From contig OZ004596.1 of NCBI GenBank assembly GCA_963924555.1, forward strand, positions 6,458,139-6,522,138: a stretch of DNA of 64,000 nucleotides. Reading direction: 5' to 3'. The notes under the pieces are model-generated. The model saw only the letters and a program-made list of their open reading frames with translations, had not been told where the DNA came from and did no database searches. The translations under genes and the position numbers were made by a program. Positions within the stretch are counted from its first letter, which is position 1. The number at the start of each line of letters is the position of its first letter. This stretch comes from Crambe crambe. Taxonomy: Eukaryota > Porifera > Demospongiae > Poecilosclerida > Crambeidae. Positions 24,158-39,331 of the stretch are shown piece by piece.

Positions 24158-26120
24158 ATGAGTAATACCAAGTTCTTTCTGTCATCCAAACAGAAGGATG
24201 AACTGTACGTCTGTTCACTTGGTTAACTCCATATAGAGCACACTTGTAATATATCTCAATAGGCACTACGCCATTGCCGACTATCTAAAGTCGCAAGGTT
24301 ATGACCAGGCCCTGGAGTCATTCATCAAAGAGTGTAACATGGTATGTTTGGTTAGACTCAAACGTTCCCACCCGAAAGAGACCATTTCACATACAGAGAG
24401 AGAGTGGAGCAAGTAATGCAAAGTACTCTGGACTTTTGGAGAAGAAATGGACATCTGTTATTCGTTTGCAGCGTAAGGTTATGGACTTGGAGCAGAAATT
24501 GTCTGAACTTCAGAAGGAATGTGTGGAGGGAGGGGCAACTCGAAAGACAAGGCTTGCAACCGACTGGATTCCTCGACCTCCCGAAAGGTAAGCGGTGAAT
24601 TTGTTTAAGGTGTTGCCGTTATTGTATTATGCACCCCGGCCCAGATACGAACTGAGCGGGCATCGTGCTCCAGTTACTAGGGTCATATTTCATCCAGTGT
24701 ATAGGTTTGTTAGCCCCACTTTATTCAAAAGTCGATTTAATATACTTTTAAATGACGTAGTTTGATTTTGTCTGCATCTGAAGATGCCACAATCAAGGTA
24801 TTTCATGGGATATATCTAACTGAACTATCAGTTTTATAGCGTAACAATGGTGCTAGGTTTGGGATTACGAGAGTGGGGACTTTGAACGGACCATGAAAGG
24901 CCACACTGATGCTGTTCAGGACATCACTTTTGATCATACTGGGAAATTACTAGGTGAAATGACCCCCCCTCCCCTCCCTCTGCATTCAAGATTAATGATA
25001 ACTTGTAGCTTCCTGTTCGGCGGACATGTCCATCAGACTTTGGGATTGTAGCACATATGAGTGTATCAGAACCTTGCAAGGGCATGATCATAATGTGTCT
25101 TCACTCTCCTTCATGCCCTCTGGAGACTTTCTCGTCTCATCGTCTAGAGATAAGACTCTGAAAATGTGGGAGGTGGCTACTGGGTATGCTATTCTTTGTG
25201 TTGATAGGTACTTTGTAAGGACGTACCTTGTCCCTATGCTAACTAGATACTGTGTCAAGACATACCTTGGTCATAGAGAATGGGCCAGAGAAGTTCGAGT
25301 CAGTCCAGATGGTACGTTTTGTCTCATTAGTTGTGATTATTCATTGGACACCGGTGTGTTATCTTGTTTAGGTTCTTTATTAGCAAGTTGTTCCAATGAC
25401 CAGGTATTTTTTAGCATGATCTACCCACCATAATTACATGTTTTTGTTTTGTTGTAGACCATACGAGTGTGGGTAGCATCAACAAAAGAGTGCAAGGCAG
25501 AATTGAGAGGGCACGAACATGTCGTAGAGTGTATCTCATGGGCGCCAGATGTTGCCTTATCACATGTTGCTGAAGCTTGTGGCATTGAGGTGAGAGTCTT
25601 TCATAATTTGTGTAGTAAATTGTTTCGAGACTTGCCCTACGGTGGACGTTTTTAATTTGTAGAAGAAGAAGGGAGGTCCTACCCCCGGCCCTTATCTGAT
25701 ATCTGGTTCACGAGACAAAACCATCAAGGTGTGGGATGCATTAACTGAAGCCTGTCTCATGACTCTCGTGAGTTGAGTTCACGTTTTTACTCGTGAGAAT
25801 GAATGGAATTCTTTGTAGATTGGGCACGACAACTGGGTACGTGCTTTATGCTTTCATCCTGGTGGAGGGAAGGTCATAATTAGCTGTGCTGATGATAAAA
25901 CGATAAGAGTGTGGGACTTCAAGAACAGACGGTGCCAAAAGACTCTGGAGGCTCATACTCATTTCGTGACAACACTAGGTCAGTCATGCCGGATGTCACT
26001 CGATTCGAATCATTGTTAATTTTTGTTTATTCACTTTTTCTTTCAGACTTTCACAAGTCTGCTCCTTATGTCGTGTCGGGGAGCGTAGACCAAACTATCA
26101 AGATATGGGAGTGTCGCTAG
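24158..26120 (+). CDS. PAFAH1B1: LIS1 (PAFAH1B1), dynein regulator
   Basis: The LisH motif ([20 protein letters not shown]) is followed by a coiled coil ([20 protein letters not shown]), the linker DWIPRPPE and seven WD40 blades. Typical blade sequences are [93 protein letters not shown] and the terminal [17 protein letters not shown]1 opens and activates cytoplasmic dynein and is a subunit of PAF acetylhydrolase 1B. About ten short introns interrupt it. The start at 24158 gives a leader of about 16 residues ([16 protein letters not shown]), slightly longer than human. Full-length and intact. Confidence 0.97.
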
Positions 26121-26604
26121 TGTGCCCTTTGCTAGCTAGATTTATAGGGTTTGAAAACATCACTGTAACATCTGATGGCTCAATATGATGTTGTCTGGGG
26201 TTGGCAGGCAGTGCAAGTGTAGTTGAGTGCAGCAGGGAATGTTCACCTTTTATGTATCTATGTCTTTTGTGCTGTATGTTTTCTTTGAAAGTTCCTGTGT
26301 CAGTCTTTGTTGTCATGTGGTGCACACTAATCAAAATATTACACACTATTGAATTCTATTATACAGAAAAGGTAATTTATTTGTGACATGAGTTTTATAA
26401 TAATGCTGTTGAAAATTATTTTGTATGATTCACTGCACATGTTCAGTTTAGTAGGTGGGGTTTCGTGGTCAGCTCGGTTAGAACATGAATGCACAAAGTA
26501 GCTACCTTTTTACTAGAGCTGTTACCAGGGTGCAATTGATATAGAATCAAATGTTGCTTGATTGCTGTATAGAAGCAAGCTAGCTGGGATCTCTTGCTGG
26601 ATAA
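26121..26604. other. Intergenic, LIS1 to first ERK gene
   Basis: This 484-bp AT-rich stretch should contain the LIS1 3' UTR and the promoter of the downstream MAP kinase. I see no gene, repeat or clear motif in it. Confidence 0.5.
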
Positions 26605-28219
<1,615 letters not shown>

Positions 28220-28434
28220 CACACAATTATTCTTCAAGTGACACTACATTGCTCAATATTCAATCATCCTCATTGCAATTTTTGATGGATAAAGTGAAAT
28301 AAATAATTGTTATTGATTATGAGTTTCTATAACGTAGAAGTGTATATGTAATGTAACGTAAAAAAATTCATAATACTTTGTTGTGCAAAAATAAAATCCT
28401 TTCTTTACTGACATCATACTATCTCGTCTTTGCG

Positions 28435-30254
<1,820 letters not shown>

Positions 30255-30455
30255 GATCTGCCACCTACTGACGTACGTGTGTTACTGTATTCGATGATTG
30301 GTAGAACATCCGGAATGCTTGCTTCCGCCCACACTAAGTGAACTTTGCACTTCCCACGTGCATCTTGATGACGGCACATGACGTTTCATTTGGCATGTAA
30401 ACAAGAACCAGCCAGCTAGTGGTGATACAGAGTCTTACAATCGCCCGTCTCTGCC
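30255..30455. promoter_or_regulatory. Bidirectional promoter region, ERK copy B(-)/YPEL(+)
   Basis: This 201-bp divergent spacer contains opposed ETS-type cores, CCGGAA at 30310-30315 and CTTCCG at 30322-30327, and an E-box CACGTG at 30355-30360. This set is typical of housekeeping bidirectional promoters. No TATA box is seen. Confidence 0.5.
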
Positions 30456-31108
30456 ATGGGGAAAAGAAAATTTCAGGATTACATCCCTGACGGATGTCAC
30501 CGTCGATACAGTTGTGTCCATTGTCGTGCACACTTGGCAAACCACGATGAATTGATATCTAAAGTGAGTCACTCGGAGACCTAACTGGCTGTAGTCATGG
30601 ATTTTTTCATAATTTCGTGCAGTCCTTCCAGGGAAGTCAAGGAAAGGCTTACTTGTTTAATAAAGTGTGAGTTTTGAATCGTAGGACAGCTAGGACTATC
30701 TAGCTAATTTACGAGCCATTGATCTAGCCAGCTAGACCATAGAGGTTGTAGTTCAATTGTAGTGAATGACCTGATTGAATAGTAGCGTTCGAGTAATCTG
30801 CTACAAATCAGGAAGGTTGTTATAATTGCTAGAGTAAATATCGGTTGTGGACGAGCAGAAGAGAGAATTCTGCTGACTGGACTCCATGCAGTGGCTGATA
30901 TATATTGCAATTCATGCAGAACTACACTTGGTTGGAAATACGTGAGTGCAGCATCCAGCGTAGTCAAGCACCTGGGTGGATGTCAGTAATCTGTTGGCAC
31001 ACAAAATTCATTTTGCAGGAACACGCATTTGAAGCCAGCCAGAAGTATAAAGAGGGCAAATTTATAATAGAAGTGGCTCACATGGTCAAAGAAAATGGCT
31101 GGCACTAA
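30456..31108 (+). CDS. YPEL1: Yippee-like zinc-binding protein (YPEL1-4 type)
   Basis: Exons give [20 protein letters not shown], then [63 protein letters not shown] and [20 protein letters not shown], ending KENGWH. The paired CxxC motifs (CVHC and CNSC) bind one zinc in the yippee fold. The ending is of the YPEL1-4 class, not YPEL5. Function is poorly defined in animals; roles in cell-cycle and senescence control and centrosome association have been reported. The gene is about 120 residues long with four exons, and an intron of over 100 bp splits the segment before VNIGCG. It converges on PPIL2. Confidence 0.93.
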
Positions 31109-31326
31109 GTATAATCATTCACATCATCCTTGCAGGCATTACAGTTCACACGCTACTCATTCAGTTTACTCATCTTTATTCACAAAACTAAGTCACCATA
31201 AAATGTCATCAGTTTAACTCTCTCCCCTCCTGTCACCTAATCATTTTCTTGTGTCATTTCCACTCAATCACTCACTGATCATTATAATACATGAAGAAAA
31301 AGAAAGAAAAAAGTGTCCAGAGTTAC

Positions 31327-33955
31327 TTAAGAAATCTCGTGTTTGGACTTTTTGCTAACAACAGGCATTCTTTCTTTTGCAGGTCTTTTGCCAGGTCTTT
31401 GAAGATATTTACCCACTTTCTTACTATCTGAAGTCTGTCGTAGCAACGTTCACTTACAAGTGTACTGGTAATGGGTGAAGAAAACAAACCGTTTTGTCGT
31501 CCTTTGAAGTTGGGAAGCTAGTGGATTCACTGGGACACTTGCTTTCCTCTATTATCTACAAAGTTATAAAGTAATGTTATTATCCACATTCAAGCCCTTA
31601 CTTTAAGCTCAGCCTCTTCGTATGGATCAACAAAGACGGTGCAATTGGTGATGACGATATCTTCCTGCAGCATGTATGTTATACATGGCAATCAATCGTA
31701 ATACTGTCGAGACCCAATGCAAATATTGACCAATGGTTTGTCGTGGCGGTCAGTAGCAACTTTCTCCATCTCTCCCAGTGCTTCCAACCCTCCGACGACT
31801 CTTTCACATTACAGAGAAACATGAACTCTGTCAGACTTCAACGATGGAGTTTTACCTTCCAAATACAGTGTGTTTTCCATCCAAATGTCGACAGGAACGG
31901 TAGGTGATGAAACTGCAAACATGGTGTTTGTAAAGTAATTAGTATCACATTTGCCTCAACATTTGACATATTGCAAGTCAAAGTGAGGCAAGGTGGAAGG
32001 TTAAAAGCTTACAACTGAGATTTATTGGTATTTGGGCCACTATTTGCCATGCTTAGAATTCCACGACCTGAGTATATAAAAGGTAAAATTATCCTATTAC
32101 ACATAATGTCATACCTGAATGTGTCAAGTTAGGTCTAAATTCATCTTTAAATGATTTATTCCACATCGACCGGCCTCCTGTGATAAGATAGATAACGATC
32201 ATAGTGGTACAGCAGCACACGCACCTTTTCCTGTACCAGTAGGGTCACCACCTTGAATCTGAATCGAAATAGACGATCTCTCCCACATAAATACACATCA
32301 ACATACAAAGTCAACCAACTTGCCATAAAATTCTTTATCGAACGATGGAATACTGCAGGAACACAACATTCACGGCAGCGAAAGGTATCATTCATAGCAT
32401 ACCTACTTGTACTGTCGTAACTGCCCGTTTTGCAGAGACCAATAAAGTTATGGCACGTTTTTGGTACAAGATCACAATGTAGTTCCATGTTGAGGTCTCC
32501 AAAGGACGTGTGGAGTCGAACATAGCCTTTCTTTTTCACCATTTGATAAAGTAACGTGTCATGGTCAATGACGGCTAAACAGAAAAAAGTACATGTCTAG
32601 CAAGCAAGAGAAGACGAAGAAGAGAAACCTGCTTCATTAACAGTCTGTGGAGCCACAACAGTAGAGGTGAAGCCAGTCGATACATTTCCAGTGGAATAGT
32701 GGGCCTTAACATCAATCAAACAAGTCATCACCACAATTTCAACCAATGCACGACTCGACTCACTCTCTTTTCGGAACTGACTGGTTGAGAAGACGGTCTA
32801 TCCTGATCGATACTTCGATCTTTCTTTATTTCCTGCATTTATACAGAGCAGCAAATAAAGACAATTTAGATGATAAACTTAGCTTACTGGAAACTCCTCA
32901 GCTAGAGCTTCTAGTGTGGCTTTGGTTTCTGGGTTCATTTGCCTCACTGTCGATGGAGCTCCACTTGATGTCTCTCCATCTGCATTACCTGTATGAACTA
33001 CCATTTCAATAAGAATTATACACACCTTGATTCATCCCTTGCTTCACGTGGTGAAAAGTCGATATGTCCCATTTCTCAGGATGTGAAGGATCTTGCAGTG
33101 TCATAATATCATCCCGTGAAAAATTTTCATCAGTTAAAAGATCTCTTAGATTATGAGTTTTTAGATTGAGCCGATCAATAGCCTGAAAAAAAAAAGAAGA
33201 AAAAAAAAAAAAAAGGCTACAATCAAATATATTAGTTTCTGACCAACCTCATACGAGTACACATTGCCTGTAGTGCGAATGGCTACTATATGCGAGTTGT
33301 CGTTGAAGACAGAATAGGTCACTGGGCAGTGATATTTACCTATAAATGGAATTAAAAGAAACAGTCATCAAAATACAGGAACATTACCATCTGAATTCTT
33401 GTGATATTCTATTTTTGTAAGATCCTTGACGCCGAGGGCCTGCAATTATCACAGCCAAGAGATTAAAAGTATTAGAATATAGAACATTGAGTTCTACCTT
33501 GCCAGTAACTGGGCTCACACCGTGCTTTTTAATATACGTGAGTATATGATCGAGATCAAATACTATCCCTTCAGGTGTAGCATAGGGATTTTCAAATGGC
33601 TGGAGAGAAAGACTAACAACAACAATCCTAGTAACAACAGCAAAGAGGGAATAATGCAAGCATCATACCTGCAACAGTAAAATGGCAATTTCTTAAATGA
33701 GCTTCCATGACCGCTAACTGTATAAACAAAATGTGGTTAGTTCACGAGATCTCCCTCTAATACTATCACAACGACACGTACACAGTCCTTTTCACTTATT
33801 AAATAAGTTTTTTTACCTGCTGCCTTCTTTCCTCCGTAAAAGGTACTCCATTCAGTGGCAGTTAGGTACCTTGAAATGGAGATTAATTGTAATAAGAATT
33901 CTCATTTTATTGGTCTCATGTACATCTTATCTTTTTGGTGCTGCTTCTTCCCCAT
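31327..33955 (-). CDS. PPIL2: PPIL2 (Cyp60): U-box cyclophilin of the spliceosome
   Basis: The protein starts MGKKQHQKDKMY, the PPIL2 hallmark. The U-box region includes PFENPYATPEGIVFDLDHIL and SPVTGK. The cyclophilin domain begins KKKGYVRLHTSFGDLNMELH and DLVPKTCHNFIGLCKTGSYD. The basic tail ends KYLQRPGKRPAKERMPV and KKSKHEIS at 31327. At least ten introns of 45-110 bp break it up; one contains an A-rich run at 33182-33213. PPIL2 is an atypical proline isomerase with ubiquitin-ligase capacity and a component of spliceosomal complexes. It is divergent from LUC7L3 (132-bp gap) and convergent with YPEL. Confidence 0.92.
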
Positions 33956-34087
33956 CTTCACTAGCTAGCTAGCTAGCTAGCTAATAGTAACTCGTTAAAC
34001 AATATGCAATGTCGAAACTTAATACTGACGACCACTACCTAATTCAAACTGCGTGCGTGCGCGCGCACGTGTTTTTGGAATTCGAAA
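33956..34087. promoter_or_regulatory. Bidirectional promoter region, PPIL2(-)/LUC7L3(+)
   Basis: The 132-bp spacer between divergent starts has a (CTAG)n palindromic tetranucleotide run at 33959-33984. It also has an alternating purine-pyrimidine GC run at 34050-34071 that could adopt Z-DNA and ends in the E-box CACGTG. Confidence 0.5.
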
Positions 34088-35949
34088 ATGGCTAACGAGG
34101 CAGCAATGTTGTTGGATCAGTTGATGGGCACTACCAGAAATGCAGTACCCGGAGAAAACGCTAAGGAATTGGGTTACACAGATGAAGAAGTTTGCAAGTA
34201 TCACCTGTGTGGATTTTGTCCTTCTGAGTTGTTTATCAACACCAAAGCTGAAGCTGCCATAGGTAGGCCAGCTAAGTTAGTTTCAGGTAGCTGTGATTAA
34301 GATATCATATGGGTATTCATAGGGCCATGCTACAAAGTACATGATGAACGTTTAAAGAAAATGTAAGTGTGCCTAATGGCAAGTGCCTAGGTAATTCAAT
34401 GGTCGTGTAATAACAGGTATGAGAACAGTTCCGATAAGGAGCGCTATGGATATGAAGAGATATTTCTATCGTATTTGGAGCGTATCATACGAGATTTAGA
34501 TCGCAAAATTGAACGTGGGCGGGAAAGGCTTCGACGTAGTGCAGAAGCTAAGCAACGGGTATGGCAATGTAATAATTATGAATCCACTACTTACTTTGCA
34601 ATACGAATAGTCTTTTGGTGGCGGCCCAGGAGGGTGCTCTAGTGACAAGCTGAAGCAGCTGAATGAAGAGATAGAGGGGCTGGTTGTAGAGGTTAAGAGT
34701 CCTACTGTCAGATGAGAGTTATTCTGTATGACTTTTTTCCTCCTTCCCCTGACAGTTGCAGCAATTAGGTGATTTGGGACGAGTAGAGGAAGCTCAAGAA
34801 CTCATGATGAAACTAGAACAGCTCGAAAGGGAAAGAGAATCTGAAAGGTTGGCTACTACAGCATCAGGTCCAAAGGTAATGGATGATCCTCGTCAAAGTG
34901 ACGTTTCAATATTAAAAATAAAAGGTCTTGGCTGGATTCGAACTCGATAACAATGATTTCCACGAAAAGATGGAATTGTGTGACGTCTGTGGATCCTTCC
35001 TCGTCATCGGAGATACTCAGAGTCGTGTGGATGCTCACCTTCTGGGCAAGCAACATATCGGGTTTGCCCGCATCAGGACGACTATAGCAAATTTGAAGGT
35101 ACACCATCAGTGTAGACAGTGGCATAGTTCAAGGTGATAACAACTTTATGCGTTATTTAGTGATGACCAGTTCAGTCTGTCGTACTATACTAATGTTAAA
35201 AAGTTGTGCTACGTTGTATCAGGTTAGAATCAGAGGTTAGTGACAGCAGAGTTCATGTTGGAGGGAGAATAATTTTCCATTTGGTGTCTGGCTGGTAATA
35301 GTAATTACCATTGGTTGCTCTAATTTTTTATCAGTTGAAAAAGGAGGAGAGATTTAGAGCAAAACAGGAGCTCAACTTGCGTCGACAGCAAGAACAGGCT
35401 GAAGTCCGTAGCCGTCGCAGACATTCTCATCGCAGTCGATCCAGGGAAAGAAGGAAGTCTTATCGATCTCGTTCTCGGGACAAGAGCCGCAAGGAGTCTC
35501 CATCACATGCAAGGAAATCGGAGGGGAGGAGGAAGAGGTCTTGGAGCAGATCCCAGGATAGGAAACGATCACGGAGTAGATCCCAAAACAGGAAGAAGTC
35601 ACGGAGTAGATCTCGGGACAGGAAGAGGTCACGGAGCAGATCCAGAGGCAGGAAGAGGTCACGGAGCAGATCCAGGGGCAGGAAGAGGTCACGGAGCAGA
35701 TCTCGGGGCAGGAAGAGGTCACAGAGCAGATCCAGGGGCAGGAAGAGGTCACGGAGCAGATCTCGGGGCAGGAAGAGGTCGCGGAGCAGATCCAGAGAAA
35801 AGGACTCGCACCGGCGCAGATCCCGGGACAAGCGATCTCGCTCCAGATCAAAAGGGAGGAAGAAGTCTCCATGCAAGTCTAGAAATCGAGAGAGATCACG
35901 TTCCAGGTCCACTGAAAATTCTGAAGGAAAGGTTACTGAGGAACACTAG
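34088..35949 (+). CDS. LUC7L3: LUC7L3-type U1 snRNP splicing factor
   Basis: The start MANEAAMLLDQLMGTTR is followed by the first zinc finger segment VCKYHLCGFCPSELFINTK and PCYKVHDERLKK. A coiled coil follows (EEAQELMMKLEQLERERE), then a second C2H2 finger in LCDVCGSFLVIGDTQSRVDA with GKQHIGF. The wording is closer to LUC7L3 (CROP) than to LUC7L/LUC7L2. The last exon (about 35335-35949) is an arginine-serine domain dominated by copies of GRKRSRSRSR. LUC7 proteins stabilise U1 snRNA pairing at 5' splice sites and influence donor-site choice. It is a nuclear-speckle protein. The frame ends KVTEEH. Confidence 0.93.
35560..35800 (+). repeat. 30-bp minisatellite coding the RS domain of LUC7L3
   Basis: A 30-bp unit (core AGGAAGAGGTCACGGAGCAG) is repeated about eight times with few changes, encoding (G/D)RKRSRSRSR. 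Because the period is a multiple of three, other frames and the opposite strand also stay open; those are by-products of the repeat. Confidence 0.9.
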
Positions 35950-36092
35950 AAATATAGGTTTGGACAGCACTGACCAATGCAGGGCTAGCAAGCTTGAGAT
36001 AGACGTTTATAATACATGAAATTAATCAAGCAATCAGAAGGGGCGGTGCAACGTTGATGCGCGTTATAAGGAACTAGGCTATAGCAAGCATA

Positions 36093-37495
36093 ATGGAAAG
36101 GTCGGTGGTGGGAACGGAGGATGCCGTTGTGGCTTCTCAAGGCGACAAGATCCGTCACTTATCCCAAAAGAAAAAGAAAGTTGCGATAGAAGAAGAGGAA
36201 TTCACCGAGGTGCTATCTATATCCAGTTAGCTAGCTTTTGTTTTTAATAGTAGTTTTTTTTTGTAGGCATTGACTACCATCATTCGTCGCGATTTCTTTC
36301 CCGATGTGGCCAGACTTCAGGCTCAGGTAGAATTACTCGACTCCAGTAATAATGTTGGAGGAAGTGTGTTGTCCGAAGAAAGGACTGCGGATGAAGGTAA
36401 CCTGGGTAACGACACACCTCAAATGTGTAAAGGCTCTCAGAAAGATGCAGATACACTAGGTCTAGATAAGTTTTTGAACAAGTACGAGAGTGAAGACGAC
36501 GCTTCATTCAGCGACATGCTGGAAAAATCTCGTGAAGTTCACCAGCAGAAGCATGCATGGCTCAGCCACAAAGAAGAAGAGTACTCTTTGATGGGTGTAG
36601 ACAAACCGGCCATTACTGACGGTCGTGAAGTGCAAAGGCGGGCCGGATTAGATTCGTGGAAGTACACTGCAAAAAACTCACTCATGTATGTCCCCGATAG
36701 TGCTGATTTCAGTGCGTCGGAGATGATCGACAGGGCAGCCAAGACACAGCAAATAGCACATCCCAATACACGGTTACCTCGACATTTCGTTCAGAAGGTT
36801 GTATTGCCAGACAACCAGAAGAAGCCTACACAAGATAAAATTGGAGTCGACGGGAAAATCGTATCAGACGATAAAAGTCCAAAGGTTAACGGATATGGTT
36901 TTATAGCCACACCTCGTATCGTTCCAGGTATACGACAGTGATGGCAACAGTCCACCCCGTAATTTTGGTGTATAATAATCGTAGGTGTGGATGCATCTCC
37001 TCTGATGACATGGGGAAGTGTAGAAGGGACTCCACAGAGACTCGATACAGAAGTCGTTCCCCCTCCTGGCCCGTCATTCAAAATGCCAAAAATTCCCGCA
37101 AGGGAAAAAATGGCTATAAAACTTGCAGATGAAGTAGCCAAGGCAAGTAGACAAAGAAAAAAGATTGTTGCTGCAACTGCCAGGTGAGTAAATGTACTCT
37201 AAAACTATCGTTAAAATCTGTCATTGTTTTATGCAGTCCGTCTTTGCTAAGAGAGAGGCTTGGAACTACACCATCGAAATCAGATAGATTGCGGTTACTC
37301 TCTCCTGCTGCCAGAAAATTGATAGGTCAAAAAACAAGACTCTCTTCGGATCCAGCATTAAATGCTATCTATAGTCCTCAGCTCAGTGTACGCAGTAGTG
37401 GAATAAGAACACCCGATATCAGATCAAAAAGAACTCCAGTTCACACTAGTACTACTTCTCTAACGGATGACTTATTGAACCTGAAAAAAAATTGA
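36093..37495 (+). CDS. ESS2: ESS2 (DGCR14) splicing factor homologue
   Basis: Exon 1 encodes MERSVVGTEDAVVAS and EEEEFTE. The next exon continues ALTTIIRRDFFPDVARLQAQ, the ES2 family signature. Further matches are SEDDASFSDMLEKSRE, HAWLSHKEEEYSLM, WKYTAKNSLMYVPD, VNGYGFIATPRIVPG, PLMTWGSVEGTPQRL and a C-terminal TTSLTDDLLNL. These align in order with human ESS2, a nuclear protein of the spliceosomal C complex that aids 3' splice-site use. Length is about 420 residues in four exons. It lies 143 bp behind LUC7L3 and 61 bp ahead of the SEC14-like gene on the same strand. Confidence 0.93.
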
Positions 37496-37556
37496 TGTAA
37501 TATCCTGTCTTCTTTCATAATATGTATTCGTATGTGTATTTTTGCTATAAGCATTC

Positions 37557-39223
37557 ATGGCTACCAATCGGCAATTGGCTACCAAGTTGACTCCCGAGGA
37601 GAAGGCTGCTCTGGAAGAGTTCAGCGCTTTAGTGGACAGCATACCTAATAAACCGGAGAACGACTATCGCTATTATCTTAGATGGCTTAGGGCTAGAAAG
37701 TTTAACGTGAAGAGAGCCGTGGAGATGTTCAGAAAGGTATTAACGGTGATGTTAATTTGCATGATATTTCAGCACAATTCACCCTTTCTAGCACATGGAA
37801 TACAGGGCACGCTTTAGAGCCGATGAAATTCTCGAAGAGTGGACCCCTCCGGAAGTGTTGGTTAAATGTTTTCCTGGAGGATTCTTTGGTGAAGACAGAG
37901 GTGGTCACCCTGTGTGGTATGATAATATGGGAAACTTGGATTACAGGGGTGAGTACAGCGTTTTTCTTCACTTGAATAGTAGGACCTCGCGGTACTTACT
38001 GTAGGGTTGCATAGATCGGCGAAGAAAGAGGATATTCTCAAGTATAAGTGCATGCAGTGTGTACTGTGCGACAAAGTATTGAAGGACAAGTCTGTTGAGG
38101 TTAGTCCACATACATAGCCCATTATACGCTTCACAAGGACTCGTATCGTGCTGTAGGAAGGTCGCTACATCGAGACTATCTCCTGCGTCTTGGACTTTGA
38201 AAATCTAAGTTTCCAAAAGCATTACTACTGGCCTGGTTTGGAAATACTGAAAGATGTAATGGGTGCCATAAAAAAAGCATCTGCTGGCTGGTGAACGCGT
38301 GGTTCTTTTTCAGGTGCTGGAACAGGTGATGGCTAATTCTCCGGAAAGAATTGAGCAAGTCTTCATAATCAGAGGTAAGATTATCTGTGAGTCCCTTTAT
38401 AACTGTAATGTACAGGATGAGCAGCCCCTGCAATATTCTCTTATGGCTATAACCTGATCAAACACATCTTTGACGAGAATACACGCAAGAAAATTTTAAT
38501 TTTTGGAGGTAAGAACGTAAAGCAGGTTTTGAAAAAGTTTTAGTGCGTGTTCGTTATCCAGCCGATTGGAAAGAAGACCTTCAAAAGTACATCAGTCCAG
38601 ACCAGCTACCACAGGTGTATGGCGGGACGAGACGCGAACCCGATTCACGGTGTTCAGACTATGTGTGTAAATACTGATTGAAGGGGATCCTTTCACCATC
38701 CTTACTTACTATTGTTATCAAGATAAATCACGGCTGTGACGTTCCTCAAGAGTACTACTTTACTAACCTAACTGAGAAAAGAAGGGACGATATGGACAGA
38801 GTCACTGTTGGTAGAGGAAGATGTCACGAATTGGTATACGAGGTGACACAAGAGGGAAGCATACTGCAGTGGGAGTTCATTACTTCAGAATATGACATTG
38901 GCTTTGGTATCTCTCTTTCAGTTCATGGAAATGCAGTGGAACTGGTGAGAGAACTTGCTGATGCATGGTTAAAACTTTCCATACCTTTTGCTGCAGCTCC
39001 CCCTCTCCCGCTACAACAGTCACCTAGAGCCCGAGGTAGGACAACACTGCTGTCAGCTGTTGGGGAAATGTGAGAATACTGATTCTTCCACTATATGTTA
39101 CAGCATCTCATTTTGGTGTATCTAGATGTGCTCAAGTTTGACAATTCATTCAGTTGGACTCGTTGCAAAGAAGTCTATTATTCTATCAAACTACAGCCTC
39201 CAGCAAAGACCTTAGCTACATAG
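37557..39223 (+). CDS. SEC14L2: SEC14-like lipid-binding protein (CRAL-TRIO + GOLD)
   Basis: The CRAL-TRIO N-lobe reads [20 protein letters not shown] and [16 protein letters not shown]. The lipid pocket region includes [60 protein letters not shown] and [13 protein letters not shown]. The C-terminal GOLD domain contains [31 protein letters not shown] and a last exon with [20 protein letters not shown], ending at 39223. At least ten short introns are present. The SEC14L2-4 group carries tocopherol, squalene or phosphoinositides and may couple lipid sensing to vesicle traffic. The start ATG is only 61 bp behind the ESS2 stop, so it must use a very short promoter or be cotranscribed. Confidence 0.92.
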
Positions 39224-39263
39224 TCGTGTCATATCAGTGTAAAAAATTAAATTATAGTGCAAT

Positions 39264-39331
39264 AAACTCCTTGTCAGACAAATATTAAACAAACTCCTTG
39301 TCAGACAAATATTAAACAAACTCCTTGTCTG
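39264..39331. repeat. 27-bp tandem repeat spanning a stop codon
   Basis: Two full units and one partial unit (39264-39290, 39291-39317, 39318-39331) share the core AAACTCCTTGTCAGACAAAT. The stop codon of the minus-strand kinase gene (39312-39314) lies in the second unit, so the repeat overlaps the last codons and 3' UTR. Confidence 0.9.

Noticed and set aside
34050..34071. Possible CpG-island methylation boundary or origin
   Set aside because: Only 22 bp of alternating sequence; too short to support more than a note on the promoter.
35372..35912. Long open frames on the minus strand and in another plus frame across the LUC7L3 tail
   Set aside because: They arise because the 30-bp RS repeat has a period divisible by three; their translations are low-complexity and have no family match.
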